From positions 9,994,435 through 10,058,434 of the forward strand of contig OZ024802.1 in assembly GCA_964017045.1 (NCBI GenBank): a stretch of 64,000 nt of DNA. The letters are read 5' to 3'. Under the pieces are notes generated by a model. It worked only from the letters and a program-made list of their open reading frames with translations, was not told where the DNA came from and made no database searches. Within the stretch, counting starts at the first letter, position 1. Every line of letters starts with the position of its first letter. The translations under genes and the position numbers were made by a program. The stretch comes from Omphiscola glabra. Lineage: Eukaryota; Mollusca; Gastropoda; Lymnaeidae. Positions 34,935 to 43,110 of this stretch are shown here, one piece after another.

Positions 34935-35562
34935 GGCCTTTGAAAATCTATGATTCGAATTTATTTTAAAGGAAAGTGTTCCTCTTTCTAGATGGATATT
35001 TTGACGTGAAAGGTTAGAACCAACGCTTCGATTTCTTCATGTTCTTCTCTTAATGGCTAGCCGTGGTTTTCCTGTCACCGTGCTCTGATTGGCTTTATTT
35101 AGCCGCCGTTGTAGTGGTGAGAAATATCAGCAGCAGAGTTACATACTTGTCATTGAAGGGCATTGTTAAGTCTGTTGTAGACAAAATGTAGTGGAAACTC
35201 ACTCACCAATTCAGTTAAAGTGGCAGTTGGGCTGGTTTTTTAGCGAATGACAAGAGTTAAGGACTGCAATGTGTCTACACAACAAAAGGCTCGTCTAAAT
35301 CTTCAGAGCTCTATTACCAACACACCAACAGTGGATCATATAGTATGGGCCGCCCCTTCCCGCACCCGTGTTGCTGTTGTTCAAACATGAGATGTGTGTC
35401 TTACCTCTGGTATTGAAGTAAGCAAATAGAAAGATATGAGTGGTATGCGGCTGAATCCCTCCATTCTTGCACTAAGACACAAAACATCCTCCATAGCATC
35501 ACAGAGTGATTTACCGGCTTCCTTTTCAAATGGTGAACTCATATCAACAAGAACAATCCGAG
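12118..35562 (-). CDS. M1AP: M1AP (meiosis 1 associated protein) homologue, 5' exon not found
   Basis: M1AP is needed for meiosis I in vertebrate spermatocytes, where it works with the SHOC1-TEX11-SPO16 crossover proteins; germline expression is expected here by inference. Exons in transcript order: 35405-35562, 34038-34223, 33039-33152, 30049-30178, 26313-26392, 23550-23753, 19251-19406, 16752-16906, 16313-16430, 12709-12846, 12118-12267. All are GT-AG with matching phases and sum to about 529 codons, close to the 530 residues of human M1AP. Strongest blocks: [13 protein letters not shown] (human LPFVQVKGNFARL), [13 protein letters not shown] (LEITILTSQPG), [20 protein letters not shown] (YGLPFILRPTSCWQLDWDEL), [14 protein letters not shown] (LLVKAVATRELMLP) and [17 protein letters not shown] (LEPTYNPLHVQSHLYSHL). 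The exon 2 frame needs one base from an upstream exon that I could not identify. The middle exons (5-7) rest on weaker similarity. Confidence 0.88.
12709..12846 (-). CDS. M1AP: M1AP exon 11
   Basis: 138 nt, phase 0, acceptor TACTCCCCACAG. Reads [39 protein letters not shown] and IDLLQNR; the first part matches human LDSLELEPTYNPLHVQSHLY. The donor AGG/GTAGCC is weak and was chosen because it gives phase 0 into the final exon; otherwise the frame runs to TAA at 12676-12678, giving an alternative C-terminus. Confidence 0.85.
13100..14290 (-). pseudogene. decayed Jockey-like non-LTR retrotransposon in M1AP intron
   Basis: Minus strand, several frames: [19 protein letters not shown] (about 14240-14180), [20 protein letters not shown] (about 14050-13990; the SYRPISL motif), [15 protein letters not shown] (about 13835-13790; the catalytic F-x-D region is interrupted by a stop), and a C-terminal zinc knuckle [18 protein letters not shown] at about 13310-13255. 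The YADD region is missing or deleted. Typical of RT plus zf-RVT of Jockey/I-type elements. Inactive. Confidence 0.85.
14291..15990. other. M1AP intron, no exon seen
   Basis: Includes an unusually GC-rich block, 14449-14590, with no homology I recognise, and a segment at 15240-15480 with three TGACGT/TGACG-type half-sites and a CTAATTAG motif. Remaining sequence is unremarkable. Confidence 0.45.
15995..16180. repeat. 42-bp tandem repeat, about 4 copies
   Basis: Imperfect copies of AACGTGAGAAATAAGATAG followed by CCACTGTCCAGTCTAAAATATAT. Confidence 0.85.
16313..16430 (-). CDS. M1AP: M1AP exon 10
   Basis: 118 nt, acceptor GTATCTTCTCCAG, donor GTCAGT. Reads [20 protein letters not shown] then [19 protein letters not shown], aligned to human SLTLLVKAVATRELMLPSTF and following residues. 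Too short to show as a stand-alone reading frame but phase and homology fit exactly between exons 9 and 11. Confidence 0.88.
16752..16906 (-). CDS. M1AP: M1AP exon 9
   Basis: 155 nt, acceptor TCACATCCAG, donor GTATGT. Reads [20 protein letters not shown], then an Ala/Pro-rich stretch ([13 protein letters not shown]) and [10 protein letters not shown], matching human REWLLLAKGEPPG...ASTFYVIMPSHS. Ends in phase 2; exon 10 supplies the last base of the Lys codon. The proline run (CCA codons) is a small species-specific expansion. Confidence 0.88.
16907..17675. other. M1AP intron 8, with dispersed repeat fragments
   Basis: 17020-17100 shares the CTTCGGTCGGCGTCCTCGAT motif with 41025-41090; 17255-17335 carries GTTGACTCGGGATCAAAATG, also seen near 41330 and 40715. 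These look like fragments of a dispersed hAT-like repeat family. Confidence 0.5.
17680..18030 (-). repeat. dispersed repeat, copy 2 (inverted relative to 5060-5390)
   Basis: Reverse complement matches copy 1 from ATCCACCCCAGCCCAAG through GCCGCTTCGCGGC and GAAATAAAGA to the GGCTCGATAG end. The element is about 330 bp. Confidence 0.7.
18385..18672. repeat. TATC compound microsatellite
   Basis: Long (TATC)n with interrupting (TACC)n and (TGTC)n blocks in the plus strand. Confidence 0.98.
19251..19406 (-). CDS. M1AP: M1AP exon 8
   Basis: 156 nt, 52 codons, phase 0, acceptor TTATTTCCAG, donor AAG/GTGGAC. Contains [20 protein letters not shown] then [17 protein letters not shown], nearly identical in pattern to human YGLPFILRPTSCWQLDWDEL and ETNQQHFHALCHSLLKR. 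This is the best single match and fixes the gene identity. A 43-bp tandem array (19463-19634) lies 57 bases upstream of the acceptor. Confidence 0.95.
19463..19634. repeat. 43-bp tandem repeat, 4 copies, upstream of M1AP exon 8
   Basis: Units start at 19463, 19506, 19549 and 19592 with AGTGACATGATACT; the exact 43-bp spacing is visible. Confidence 0.95.
19635..22715. other. M1AP intron 7, no exon seen
   Basis: About 3 kb without a convincing frame. A G run (19709-19739) and a short tandem duplication of GAATGGCCGACTTGAAGTGAAC (21377-21422) are the only structures noted. Confidence 0.5.
22725..23500 (+). pseudogene. hAT element relic with ZBED-type transposase fragment
   Basis: Ends resemble hAT termini: AGCGGTGTTTCTCAAC at left and, inverted, GACAAGTTTTCCCAAC at right. 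Inside, plus-strand fragments read [20 protein letters not shown] and [16 protein letters not shown] with frame breaks, the catalytic-core start of the hAT/ZBED5-like transposases (DESTD..SEAVLL.YVRY). No clean target duplication; decayed. Confidence 0.75.
23291..23350. repeat. (TA)n tract
   Basis: Interrupted TA dinucleotide run inside the hAT relic. Confidence 0.9.
23550..23753 (-). CDS. M1AP: M1AP exon 7 (proposed)
   Basis: 204 nt (68 codons), phase 0. Contains [18 protein letters not shown], which resembles human MCLKCDLQERLLCPSL, and [19 protein letters not shown], at the position of human GSL...GDFITLYQMA. The acceptor AACACGAG has a weak pyrimidine tract and the donor ATA/GTTTAG is not ideal, so boundaries are tentative. 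The C-x-C pair replaces the C-x-x-C of vertebrates. Confidence 0.55.
24313..24702. mobile_element. TACTAGC-ended element, about 390 bp
   Basis: Left end TACTAGCCAATATACCCGGC and right end (reverse complement) TACTAGCGAGAACCCGGC form inverted repeats. The interior holds 24345-24480, a run of GATCCCGATGGGATCC-like repeats. The ends are typical of a non-autonomous DNA transposon; a TA target is possible but cannot be separated from the repeat ends. Confidence 0.65.
24810..26052. mobile_element. hAT-like non-autonomous element, about 1.24 kb
   Basis: The octamer TGTCCTAC occurs at 24802-24809 and 26053-26060. The left end AGCTAGTTCTTCAAATCTCGG resembles the inverted right end ATTGTTTAAAGCCGG with gaps. 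The interior is AT-rich with GATCCGGCCT/TATCCGGCCTG motifs near both ends and no transposase recognised. Confidence 0.5.
26213..26283 (-). mobile_element. CR1/L2-like 3' tail fragment
   Basis: Minus strand: CCCAGCCCTAGGCTGGGGTA, GGCGCTATAT and an (AAT)n tail, the same 3' end as the copies at 10.1, 49.5 and 61.2 kb. Confidence 0.8.
26313..26392 (-). CDS. M1AP: M1AP exon 6 (proposed)
   Basis: 80 nt between a CTTTTTAAAG acceptor and a strong GTAAGA donor. Reads [20 protein letters not shown] then PFHEAY once one base from exon 5 is added. Similarity to human DQEQIHLLLSSQCFSNISRP is weak. The support is the splice sites, open frame, order and phase agreement on both sides. It sits 3' (in gene direction, downstream) of the 29.3-kb array and just above the CR1-like tail at 26.2 kb. 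Confidence 0.5.
26527..26837. mobile_element. probable hAT-type MITE, 311 bp
   Basis: Left end CAGTGGCTCTTACA, right end inverted CAAGGGTTCTTAAG. Flanking octamers (CCTTAACT, CTTGACTT) do not match well, so the assignment rests on the ends. Confidence 0.4.
26838..27240. other. M1AP intron 5, no feature seen
   Basis: Nothing recognisable. Confidence 0.5.
27241..27690. repeat. 71-72-bp tandem repeat, about 6 copies
   Basis: GGACATGTTCACACTCACTG begins units at 27241, 27312, 27383, 27455 and onwards. Long plus-strand frames here are artefacts of the array. Confidence 0.95.
27822..28002. repeat. 12-15-bp repeat of CCCCGGTATGTAC type
   Basis: About 13 irregular units (CCCCGGTATGGAC / CCCCGGTATGTAA). 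Confidence 0.9.
28003..29300. other. M1AP intron 5, no exon seen
   Basis: A 94-codon plus-strand frame (28408-28692) is not recognised. 28896-28981 holds two copies of a 43-bp TATAAGTTATTCAG unit. 28829-28860 resembles a solitary hAT end (CAGCTTTTCCCAAACG). Confidence 0.45.
29309..30060. repeat. 42-47-bp tandem array, 17 copies, touching M1AP exon 5
   Basis: Units of CATACCACACTCTAAGATCT plus TTGAACTTTCTATAAATTGCAT with length variants from a TTTG insertion. Read on the minus strand, the last unit merges into the 3' end of M1AP exon 5 and contains the proposed donor GTGTG/GTATGATG; 13 units including that one carry the CATACCACAC form. Confidence 0.97.
30049..30178 (-). CDS. M1AP: M1AP exon 5
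   Basis: 130 nt after the acceptor TTTCAACTCCAG. Reads [43 protein letters not shown], aligning in position with human RRFQVVEVTKGILEHVDSASPVEDTSNDE. The proposed donor GTATGA (30048-30047) is chosen because it leaves the single base needed by exon 6. It lies in the first unit of the 42-bp tandem array. An alternative donor, ATG/GTCTTA at 30061, would end the exon in phase 0 and break the frame with exon 6. Confidence 0.65.
30245..31400. other. M1AP intron 4, complex non-repetitive stretch
   Basis: 30741-31150 is compositionally complex, with TAATTATGG, CATTAGCCGCCAATTTACAT and similar motifs, no frame and no repeats. It could be a regulatory element; this is only a suggestion. Confidence 0.3.
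31406..31620. repeat. 72-73-bp tandem repeat, 3 copies
   Basis: CTGGCTTGTA begins units at 31406, 31478 and 31551. Confidence 0.92.
31816..32930. repeat. MITE ends, 48-bp tandem repeat and dispersed repeat
   Basis: CAGTGGCTCTCAAACGTTTT at 31816 is a hAT-like left end without a clear partner. 31990-32175 has about four copies of a 48-bp unit (ATATCTTATGTAGCATATCC). 32300-32400 matches 8640-8740. 32426-32620 starts CAGCGTTGGCTC and ends GAGCAACCCTG, again MITE-like but without matching octamers. Confidence 0.55.
32931..33024. repeat. 18-bp tandem repeat, 5 copies, 15 bases from M1AP exon 4 donor
   Basis: GTAATCGTTGTACTTAAT units, almost perfect, immediately inside intron 4. Confidence 0.95.
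33039..33152 (-). CDS. M1AP: M1AP exon 4
   Basis: 114 nt (38 codons), phase 0, acceptor TTACATTAG, donor GTAAGT. Reads [20 protein letters not shown] then [18 protein letters not shown], matching human TSLEITILTSQPGKEVVKQL...DTDLARVR. A tandem array of 18-bp units starts about 15 bases into the following intron. Confidence 0.92.
33347..33730. mobile_element. hAT-type MITE, 384 bp, perfect 8-bp target duplication
   Basis: Ends CAGAGGTCCCATTC and inverted CAGTGATTCCCAGG. The octamer GTTTAAAC flanks both sides (33339-33346, 33731-33738). It lies in M1AP intron 3. Because GTTTAAAC is palindromic the duplication is unmistakable but slightly less informative. Confidence 0.85.
34038..34223 (-). CDS. 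M1AP: M1AP exon 3
   Basis: 186 nt, phase 0 at both ends, acceptor CTTATCACAG, donor GTAATC. Encodes [19 protein letters not shown] then TDMRTFLDE and [20 protein letters not shown], aligned to human ILPFVQVKGNFARLQ...LRLAVEDGLQQFKQYSRHV. The first 18 bases and the acceptor fall within an irregular tandem array that continues upstream into the intron (34200-34434). Confidence 0.92.
34200..34434. repeat. irregular 20-22-bp array overlapping the 5' edge of M1AP exon 3
   Basis: Units of the type GCCAGTGGTAAGACAAGCTG. The unit at 34206-34223 is the first 18 coding bases of exon 3 on the opposite strand; a close copy is at 34380-34397. Confidence 0.88.
34855..34932. repeat. (TA)n microsatellite
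   Basis: About 35 TA units with one CA interruption near 34870. Confidence 0.98.
35405..35562 (-). CDS. M1AP: M1AP exon 2
   Basis: 158 nt after the acceptor CTTCTCCCCACAG, donor GTAAGA. Reads [20 protein letters not shown] then [20 protein letters not shown] and [12 protein letters not shown]. This aligns with the human N-terminal LLIVHIALPSW...LCEALQNFFSL...SRMSLFSLYMVQ. It begins in phase 1 (two bases CT complete a codon from exon 1), so the initiator lies upstream. An ATG six residues into the exon (VDM) could in principle serve as start but would delete the conserved first strand. Confidence 0.88.
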
Positions 35563-35739
35563 CTGTGGGGAGAAGGGAGGTTAACATTCAATCAAAACAT
35601 GTCACTTTGTTACATGGTTATACTTATAATACACTATACCCGAAAACCCATAATTAAGTCTTTAAAAAAACAGTGTTCTTTTAGTTACTAATTTAAATTA
35701 TGTATAGGTAAAGAGATCAGGTGAAGTTGTGCTCTGACA

Positions 35740-35910
35740 CAGTGGCGTAGCAAGGGGTTGAGGGGGGGGGGGGTTGTCTGCCCCTGGAGACACGTTATTT
35801 CTTGTTTGGAGGGAAAACATTTTCGGCCCACTGCAGAATTCTTTTCGTGGAAAGGGGCGTTAAAATCTCGACCCCCCCCCAGGGCGTTTCTTACATTGGC
35901 TACGACACTG
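35740..35910. mobile_element. hAT-type MITE, 171 bp
   Basis: Ends CAGTGGCGTAGC and inverted CAGTGTCGTAGCC. Flanks CTCTGACA and GTGTGACA agree at six of eight bases, an eroded target duplication. Interior has G and C runs facing each other. Confidence 0.7.
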
Positions 35911-38900
35911 GTGTGACACGAATTTTAACATCGACATAGGTTGATAAACCCCTTCAGACAGCATGATGCTCTACGAAATGAGTATACTAGGATAGTACAT
36001 CAGTATTTTGTTACAGTAAAATTAGAGAAACAAATGACTCGTCTCCACATGCACAATGATCATTACGCTCTTCTAGCCAAAAGGACCGCATGGCGACATT
36101 TCGGTCAAGGGCCACCCTCTATATTTTGACCAGTTTTATGACGTAATAAACTAATATACACAGGGTCGGGAAAACCATGAATAAAGACAAGACGAAACAG
36201 TGGACATTTTATTACGCACTGTTTGCCATGAAAATAATTGTTGACTCTAATCACTTTCCGGGAAATATAGCCTAAAGCGTTGGTGGAGATTCACGTTTTA
36301 CCCAGAAGTCAGCAGTTCATTTAACACAAATGCTTCAACCCAACACGTTGTTCTGACATTTTGTTCAAGTGTTGAGTCTTGAACCCAAGATTTCTGAAGA
36401 ATCTACCTCACAATACGTGCGAATTAATCTTGAAACCAAGATTTCTGAAGAATCTACCTTACAACATGTGCGAATTAATCTTGAAACCATTAGGAGCAGG
36501 GGCGTCTATCCCCTCCGGTTGAGTGGTGGAAGCCCCCTTAGACCTTGGTCTAAGAACGTAACTATTACTAAAATGTACAGTTTAAAAAGTGTTTGAACAC
36601 TGTTGGCTGTTCATATTGAATTGTTAAAAAAAATCTATTTCACAATTTCGGCAAAATAAATTATATATCCAATGAAAGTTCAAAAAATAAAAAGGAAATA
36701 ATTATACCTTTATCTATGACCAATTTTAGTACTAAACAGAAGAAAATACCCCCCAAAAAATTAAAAACTCATAATAAAATTCTTTACGCAAAAAAGTCAT
36801 TTCTCAAATTTATGGGGAAAAAAATAAGTTTCTTCTGTATTTAATTGGAACCATTTAGCTACATAAGTGTGCCTTACTATCCGTCTGCAATACTCTCTTT
36901 GCGTAATGAGTTTTATGAAAATTTAAGAAAATTATATCTACATTTTTGTGCCCTTTAACTCGGCTTAAACTCGTCTTGGAAAGAAAGTCTTCTTTAAAAA
37001 GCGCTGTTTTTTGTTTGTTTTTTTTGCTATTTTTTTAATTATTATTAATCCGCTATAGAGAGACGCTTTTGAATAGATTACCCTACTCCCAATAATTTTC
37101 TTTCTGTTCTTCAGTGAGTGTCGGTGATATAATTAAATCTGGTAGATAATATCAATTGAGAATTTTTAATTCATTTTCGCTTTTATTCATATTCAGGTAC
37201 CGGTGCTCATTCTGTAATAATATTAATGAAGGCAGCTGTGGCGTTGTGGGGAGTGACGGGAGACAACTTTAAATGATGAGAACCACTGTAATAAATGTGT
37301 GGTATAAATAGTATAATGAATTATATTCAGTTTGAAAAATGTTTGCTTGAACAAGTTCTCTTTCAACTTATAAGTCGTACCTTGAATAAATTCAAAGTCA
37401 TCCGAGACAATAAATCAATACAGTGAGTGTGTAACAGAGCAAGGTGTAAATACATTGGTGACAATGACGTCATATGACCTGTATAGAACGGTCAGAGCAC
37501 AGCAAACGTGCATAAAGGTGCAGTCTTCGTTGCCGAAATCCTCAAGCTTTTGCTTCCATAAATATATAACTGAAATGTTCCTTGTATTTTTTGCACATAA
37601 TCTTTTCATTTGTGCTATTTGTATACGTATAATAAGTTGACCCCTTGTCAAATAGAAACTTTTGTAATGCGTTATATGAAACTTTTAAACTCCTACTGCT
37701 TAGAGAGGGTTTTTTTTCTCCTTTAAAAATGTAAACTGTTATTAGCGGATATGATTTGTATTCTACGTTCTTATTTAAATGTGAGGCCATTGTGAATAAG
37801 AAGCCAGCGATAAATGGCTTGCTGCCAACATACCCAACCCAAGCCCTATCATGATGGGGTTTGTAATTAGTCCAACCAGCTAAGTACGCATGACCATTCT
37901 TTCTGCCGTGTTGTCGTGCATGAGTAAAAAAAAAAAATATCGTCTACCACAAAACCTCATAAATATTTGACAGATGCAAGCCTAGATGTAAACTTTGCAG
38001 ACAGCACAGTGACATCAACAGATAAAGTGCAGTAGATAACTTCATATGCTATAAAGGCTTAAATTATATTACATGAGAGGAACTATTTGTTGCTATCAGT
38101 ATCGACCTCTGGGGACGTTCACAACGTAAGGCAGGGTATGGGGCGGCGGTGTCGTTAAGACCGACATCTTTCATTGCAGTTTAACACGATTTGGTCCCTC
38201 AAGCATGGCTGCTCGTTCACGTGGAACGATCCGAGTCAGGTGTTAGAGGAATATCAGACTGATTAGTTCTAAGTTTATTAGCCTACAAGAAAACTGTGGA
38301 GATCATTTGGAGAAAAAATACTATTAGCAGACACAAAAAAAGGAGATGTTCTGAAAAAAAGGTTTTTTTTTAATTTGTAATCTGATTAATTTATAATATA
38401 TTAAAAATTCATTTAAACCAAATAAAGAAGTTGTTCTCAAAGTAGGCGGTACGTCCCCGAGTGAGTTGAGTTAAAGAGCGGTTGGAAAAACAAAGCGCCC
38501 TGAAGGGCGAGCAGTGATGACAAAACTTTTGGTTGCACCCACAGTCGTGTATGCGCAATATAATAGATAACAAAACCTTACTTTGTGTCACTTATTCTGC
38601 CTTTTAAATTGATCACTCTATTGCAGAGTAGCTTACATTGCTGATGTCGGTTGAAAAGCGACCAAAAGGTCAGGAGCATCGGTCTACCGATGGAGCTGTT
38701 CTGTATTCAATGTAAAATGTAATTGACATGCGGATCCAATGTGATCGCACCCTTATTAATTACCCGAATAAAATTCTTAGGTCTTCTAGCTTTTCACTTT
38801 CTTTACATAAAATCATTAGCCATTCAACAGTCAAAGTTATCATTTTATTTATATTGTTTCTTTGTTTTCCTTAGATTCTTTTTCAGTTGCCACAATTTTG

Positions 38901-39495
38901 AACTTTAGTAGTTTGCTGACATGCTCACTCATAAAAATGATTTCAACGCCAAGTCTGCTCGATTCGGAAGAAAACAGACAACAAGAGAACAATTTGAGAA
39001 AGCTGACGAGAACTTAACATATTTTTAATCTCTACAAAACAAAAGTGATCCACATTGTCCATCATATTTTAAAATGCTTCTCAGCCAAAACATGATGGTT
39101 AGAGTAATTCATACACCATTTTGTTATTAATTGATCAATCTGAAAAGCCCCATACAATCTAAATTGATCAATCTGAAAAGCCCCATACAATATAAATTGT
39201 TTAATCTCGTCCTTTTATTTAATTTTTTCAAAAGGTGGTTGGGGGCACTTGTGGTTCATATGTCCTGAATTTTGCAACAAGAATACTAAAATAATCCCGA
39301 AATAATTTCAATGAATAGTGAGTAGTTGTACCAAACGTTTCAGCTTTTCTCACTATTCTTTCAAATAAAACGTTGGTTACGCTCATCGCCAGCTTACTTT
39401 AATTAAATGGCGGCGTTTTAGGAAAAGGAAAATGTTCGATTTTTCAAAAAAGTTTGTTTATCAAAAAGGCCATCTTCCCCATCCCCCTTAACGGC
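35911..39495. other. between the genes; no exon identified
   Basis: The missing M1AP first exon should lie on the minus strand above 35562, but no ATG-plus-donor with the right phase stood out. 36377-36490 is a 51-bp tandem repeat (2.3 copies); 39125-39196 is a 30-odd-bp duplication. Rest AT-rich. Confidence 0.45.
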
Positions 39496-39496
39496 G

Positions 39497-40146
39497 ATGT
39501 GATTTTCACATTTTTATTGCCCAACTGAGTCCATAAAATAGACTTTACTGTGTGACAGGTCGTTCACATTTTTGTTGCCAAACTGAGTCCATAAAATAGA
39601 CTTTACTGTGTGACAGGTCGTTCACATTTTTGTTGCCCAACTGAGTCCATAAAATAGACTTTACCGTGTGACAGGTCGTTCACATTTTTGTTGCCCAACT
39701 GAGTCCATAAAATAGACTTGACTGTGTGACAGGTCGTTCACATTTTTGTTGCCCAACTGAGTCCATAAAATAGACTTTACTGTGTGACAGGTCGTTCACA
39801 TTTTTGTTGCCAAACTGAGTCCATAAAATAGACTTTACCGTGTGACAGGTCGTTCACATTTTTGTTGCCCAACTGAGTCCATAAAATAGACTTGACTGTG
39901 TGACAGGTCGTTCACATTTTTGTTGCCAAACTGAGTCCATAAAATAGACTTTACTGTGTGACAGGTCGTTCACATTTTTGTTGCCAAACTGAGTCCATAA
40001 AATAGACTTTACCGTGTGACAGGTCGTTCACATTTTTGTTGCCCAACTGAGTCCATAAAATAGACTTGACTGTGTGACAGGTCGTTCACATTTTTGTTGC
40101 CAAACTGAGTCCATAAAATAGACTTTACCGTGTGACAGGTCGCTCA
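39497..40146. repeat. 58-bp tandem array, 11 copies with three-unit higher-order pattern
   Basis: Units TTCACATTTTTGTTGCCCAA plus CTGAGTCCATAAAATAGACT plus TTACTGTGTGACAGGTCG. Diagnostic variants TTACC, TTGAC and TTACT recur in that order from unit 3 onward, giving a 174-bp higher-order period. Confidence 0.97.
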
Positions 40147-41640
40147 TATTTTGCTTTAATACAATTTTTAAAATATATATTTAAAAAAACAAAAGTTTCA
40201 TCTTATGCTCAGCCACATTCCCAACATAACTTTGGAGTCATAATTTGAGACATTTTTAAAAACCAAATGTCAATCGGCCAGACAATTTATGTAGACTTAC
40301 CACGTTAACAATGAAACAGATTCTTTGCTTGGGAAATTCGACACTTACCTGGTTGGTGCCCCACAAGGTTCCGACACCGCAGGCTTGACTCTGATTTTTT
40401 CTTCACAGACATTGTTTTCCGAATTGTTAAGAATCGCAAATCTGAATGTAAAGATAATTGAATTATGTGAGATACTCTTTAGAGCAGTGGTGGCCCGTCG
40501 GATGAACTCATTCCTTCATTCACTTAGCGGACATTTTCATTCTTGGCATAAACTAACATTCAAAATATCGGTTTGCCTTTTTTAGTTTATAGTTTTTCTT
40601 TGCATTCTGTTAGATCAGTCTTTTTTTACGTATTTTATACATATCAAAACAATATTACTATTTATCAACTACTAAAATTGAAGGATTTATAAAAACACAA
40701 ATAATTCAAGGGGGTGACTCTCGATCAAAGTGACCGGTGAAGCCGAATTTTAATTTTTGGACTGATTTTTTTATTTTAAAAATTATTCATACTAGTCATC
40801 TTAAATATAAATTTAAAAATAATACTACTATTTATTAACTACTAAAATTAAAGGATTTATATAGAAACAAATAATTAATTCAATGTAACCACAATTTCCA
40901 ATAGTCTTTCTTCTCTTAATCTCTGGTGTAATGTAGAATGATGCAAAACTAATTTCATGTATGCGCCAAAATGCAATACTGGAGTCAGAAATTATCAAAA
41001 AATTTAAACCCCTTCAACACTTTCACTCGGGGGCTTCGGTGGGCGTCCTCGATTCCCCCCCCCCCACCCCCAAACTACCCACGCTCACACACGTTCGTCA
41101 ATCTGTGTCAAAGGCGGGCAAATTTTTATCTACAATAATGCAATGTACAATTAATTGAAGAGCCAATTTCGATTTAAATCCATATAATGTATGTATAAGT
41201 GCATTGCGCTGGTGAAGTGTTATCATCTAATAATGATGTGCTTTAAGAATAAATAGATGTGTGCATCAAGTATTTGGGTTTTTTGTTTTTATTATTTTTA
41301 AGGAAATGCGCCGCCAGAAAAGGTGACTCGGGATCAAAAAGGTCGGTGAAGCTGAATTTTAAGTCATGCGAAATAATACCTACAGAGACAAAATACTCGG
41401 TGCGATCTCTCGATTTTCGAAGTTAAGTTTAATAAATAGATTATCAATAATATATTAAATTAAATTGATTATAATCATCATTGATGTAATATATTCCACT
41501 CGGTAAGTAATTTAATTATTTCTAATAACAATAATTTATTAATTTATTCACTATGTATACTGTATACATAAATCAAAATCATTCAATTAAATAAGATTTG
41601 CTAAATGACGTTGGCGTTACGATTTAGCAAGTTTATTCTA
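40147..41640. other. between the genes; dispersed repeat fragments
   Basis: CAGTGGTGGCCCGTCGG at 40485 looks like a hAT end. GGTGACTCTCGATCAAAGTG (about 40714) and GGTGACTCGGGATCAAAA (about 41322) are diverged copies of one motif. 41025-41090 matches 17035-17090. No gene seen. Confidence 0.45.
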
Positions 41641-41654
41641 ATGAGCATCATTAA

Positions 41655-42195
41655 ATATTTAGCGAAACTTGTCTTTTAGAGGAACTTCAGACACATTGGG
41701 AATTTTTCAGGTCTTATTGAGTTACTTGAAAAATTCAATTTGATATTGGGTGAACATCAACTTCGAATTGTGTCTGATAAGAGTCACGTTCACTATTGTG
41801 GAAAAAATCATTTTGAAAATTTTCGGGACGAAATCATGTGTTCACTTCCACTGTTCAAGGAAATAGTATTAACAGAGCTAAATCAGCCAAATATTTCAGT
41901 TTTGTTTTAGCCTGCAATCCAGATCTTAGTCATGTGGATCAACTGTCATTTATTGTTTATTTCCATATTTTATATGTAGAAAATATAGCAATAAAAAACA
42001 TAAATAACGAAAGTGAAAAAACATACTTGAGAATAGCAGACGATGTCCTGGTAAATATAAAATCACGTTCCAGTAAACAGCAGTCAAAAACTTGTCAAAG
42101 GGAAAAAACCTCAAAATTAGTATTGATACATTTCGCAATTTTTGGTGGTGTTTCTTGTTCAATCAACTTAAACTTAAAAGAAGAGAGAATGTGAG
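41655..42195 (+). pseudogene. hAT transposase relic (DUF4371/ZMYM1-like)
   Basis: Plus strand: GNFSGLIELLEKFNLILGEH at 41700-41760 (after a frame break), then from about 41860 an open stretch reading RAKSAKYFSFVLACNPDLSH and VDQLSFIVYFHILYVENIAI. This matches the E(A)KYFSIILDCTPDISHxEQLS motif of the DUF4371 hAT transposase group. The aspartate of the catalytic ILD motif is replaced by alanine, and frames break, so it is dead. Confidence 0.85.
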
Positions 42196-43002
42196 TGAGT
42201 TATGAAACATATACATGTAATGTATTCGTAACTTTTAAATAACTATTTCTTTTTGCTACTGAATTTCTCCCTGTTTCAACTATATCAACTGACAGTCTGT
42301 CATTCGCAAAAAAATATAATTTATTGAGACGATTATCATTAAAAAATAATAATAAAAAATTTTAAAACGTCGTATATGATTAAAAAAAATGAATTTCACT
42401 TTAATTAAAAATGAATTTGGAGCAGAATTTTTATTTTTATTTTTACCGAGCTTAAAAATAAGTCTACATCGAACATTAGGTTTGCACCAAAAATGGTGTT
42501 ATCGCATATGCCGGGGTTCCAAAAAACTTTTTAGGTACCGGTACCGAGTATGTTTTTCTTATTTTTTTTAATTTGTCCCTGCTTTTTCTACTATGTACTA
42601 TATTTAAATTCAAATTTTATAACTTTATAACTTCCTTGACTAGAAGCCGACCTTCTTAAATTAATTTTGAGCAACAAGGACAGTTTGTCAACCGCAGAAT
42701 CTAATAAGGATACTTTATCTAGGGTGAATCTCAATACAAACCGCTTAATTTTAACTGTACTTCCAAGCGTTGCCACTCCTATGTTTTTATGTTCTTGTTG
42801 ATTTTCTTATGTTTTTTAACTTCAAATTCTAGCTTCTTCATTCATAGCAATTATTTCTTTTAACACAACGTGAGTATTTCAATATATGGTGTGCATTATT
42901 TTAAATTTTACGCACGGTTATCAACTCTGCGCATCACTAAACTAGATTTAAAAGTATATATATATTAATTGTTGCTTTGATCAGCTGATGTGATTTAAAA
43001 TA

Positions 43003-43110
43003 AGGGACGTCCATTAATTACGTCAACAAAATAGGAAGGGTGGAAATGTTTGACAGTTGTAGACATGGGGTAGGGGAGTAGATAAGTTGACGGCCACAAA
43101 AATGTTTTTT
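43003..43110. repeat. putative repeat end matching 45200-45315 inverted
   Basis: GGGACGTCCATTAATTACGT on the plus strand resembles the reverse complement of 45285-45315 (GGCGCCATCCATAAATGACG). They may be the two ends of one 2.3-kb element or two separate fragments. Confidence 0.4.

Noticed and set aside
35941..36129. 62-codon frame as a transposase fragment
   Set aside because: No motif strong enough to name a family.
39497..40146. CRISPR-like regular spacing
   Set aside because: Whole units are repeated without unique spacers, and the genome is eukaryotic.
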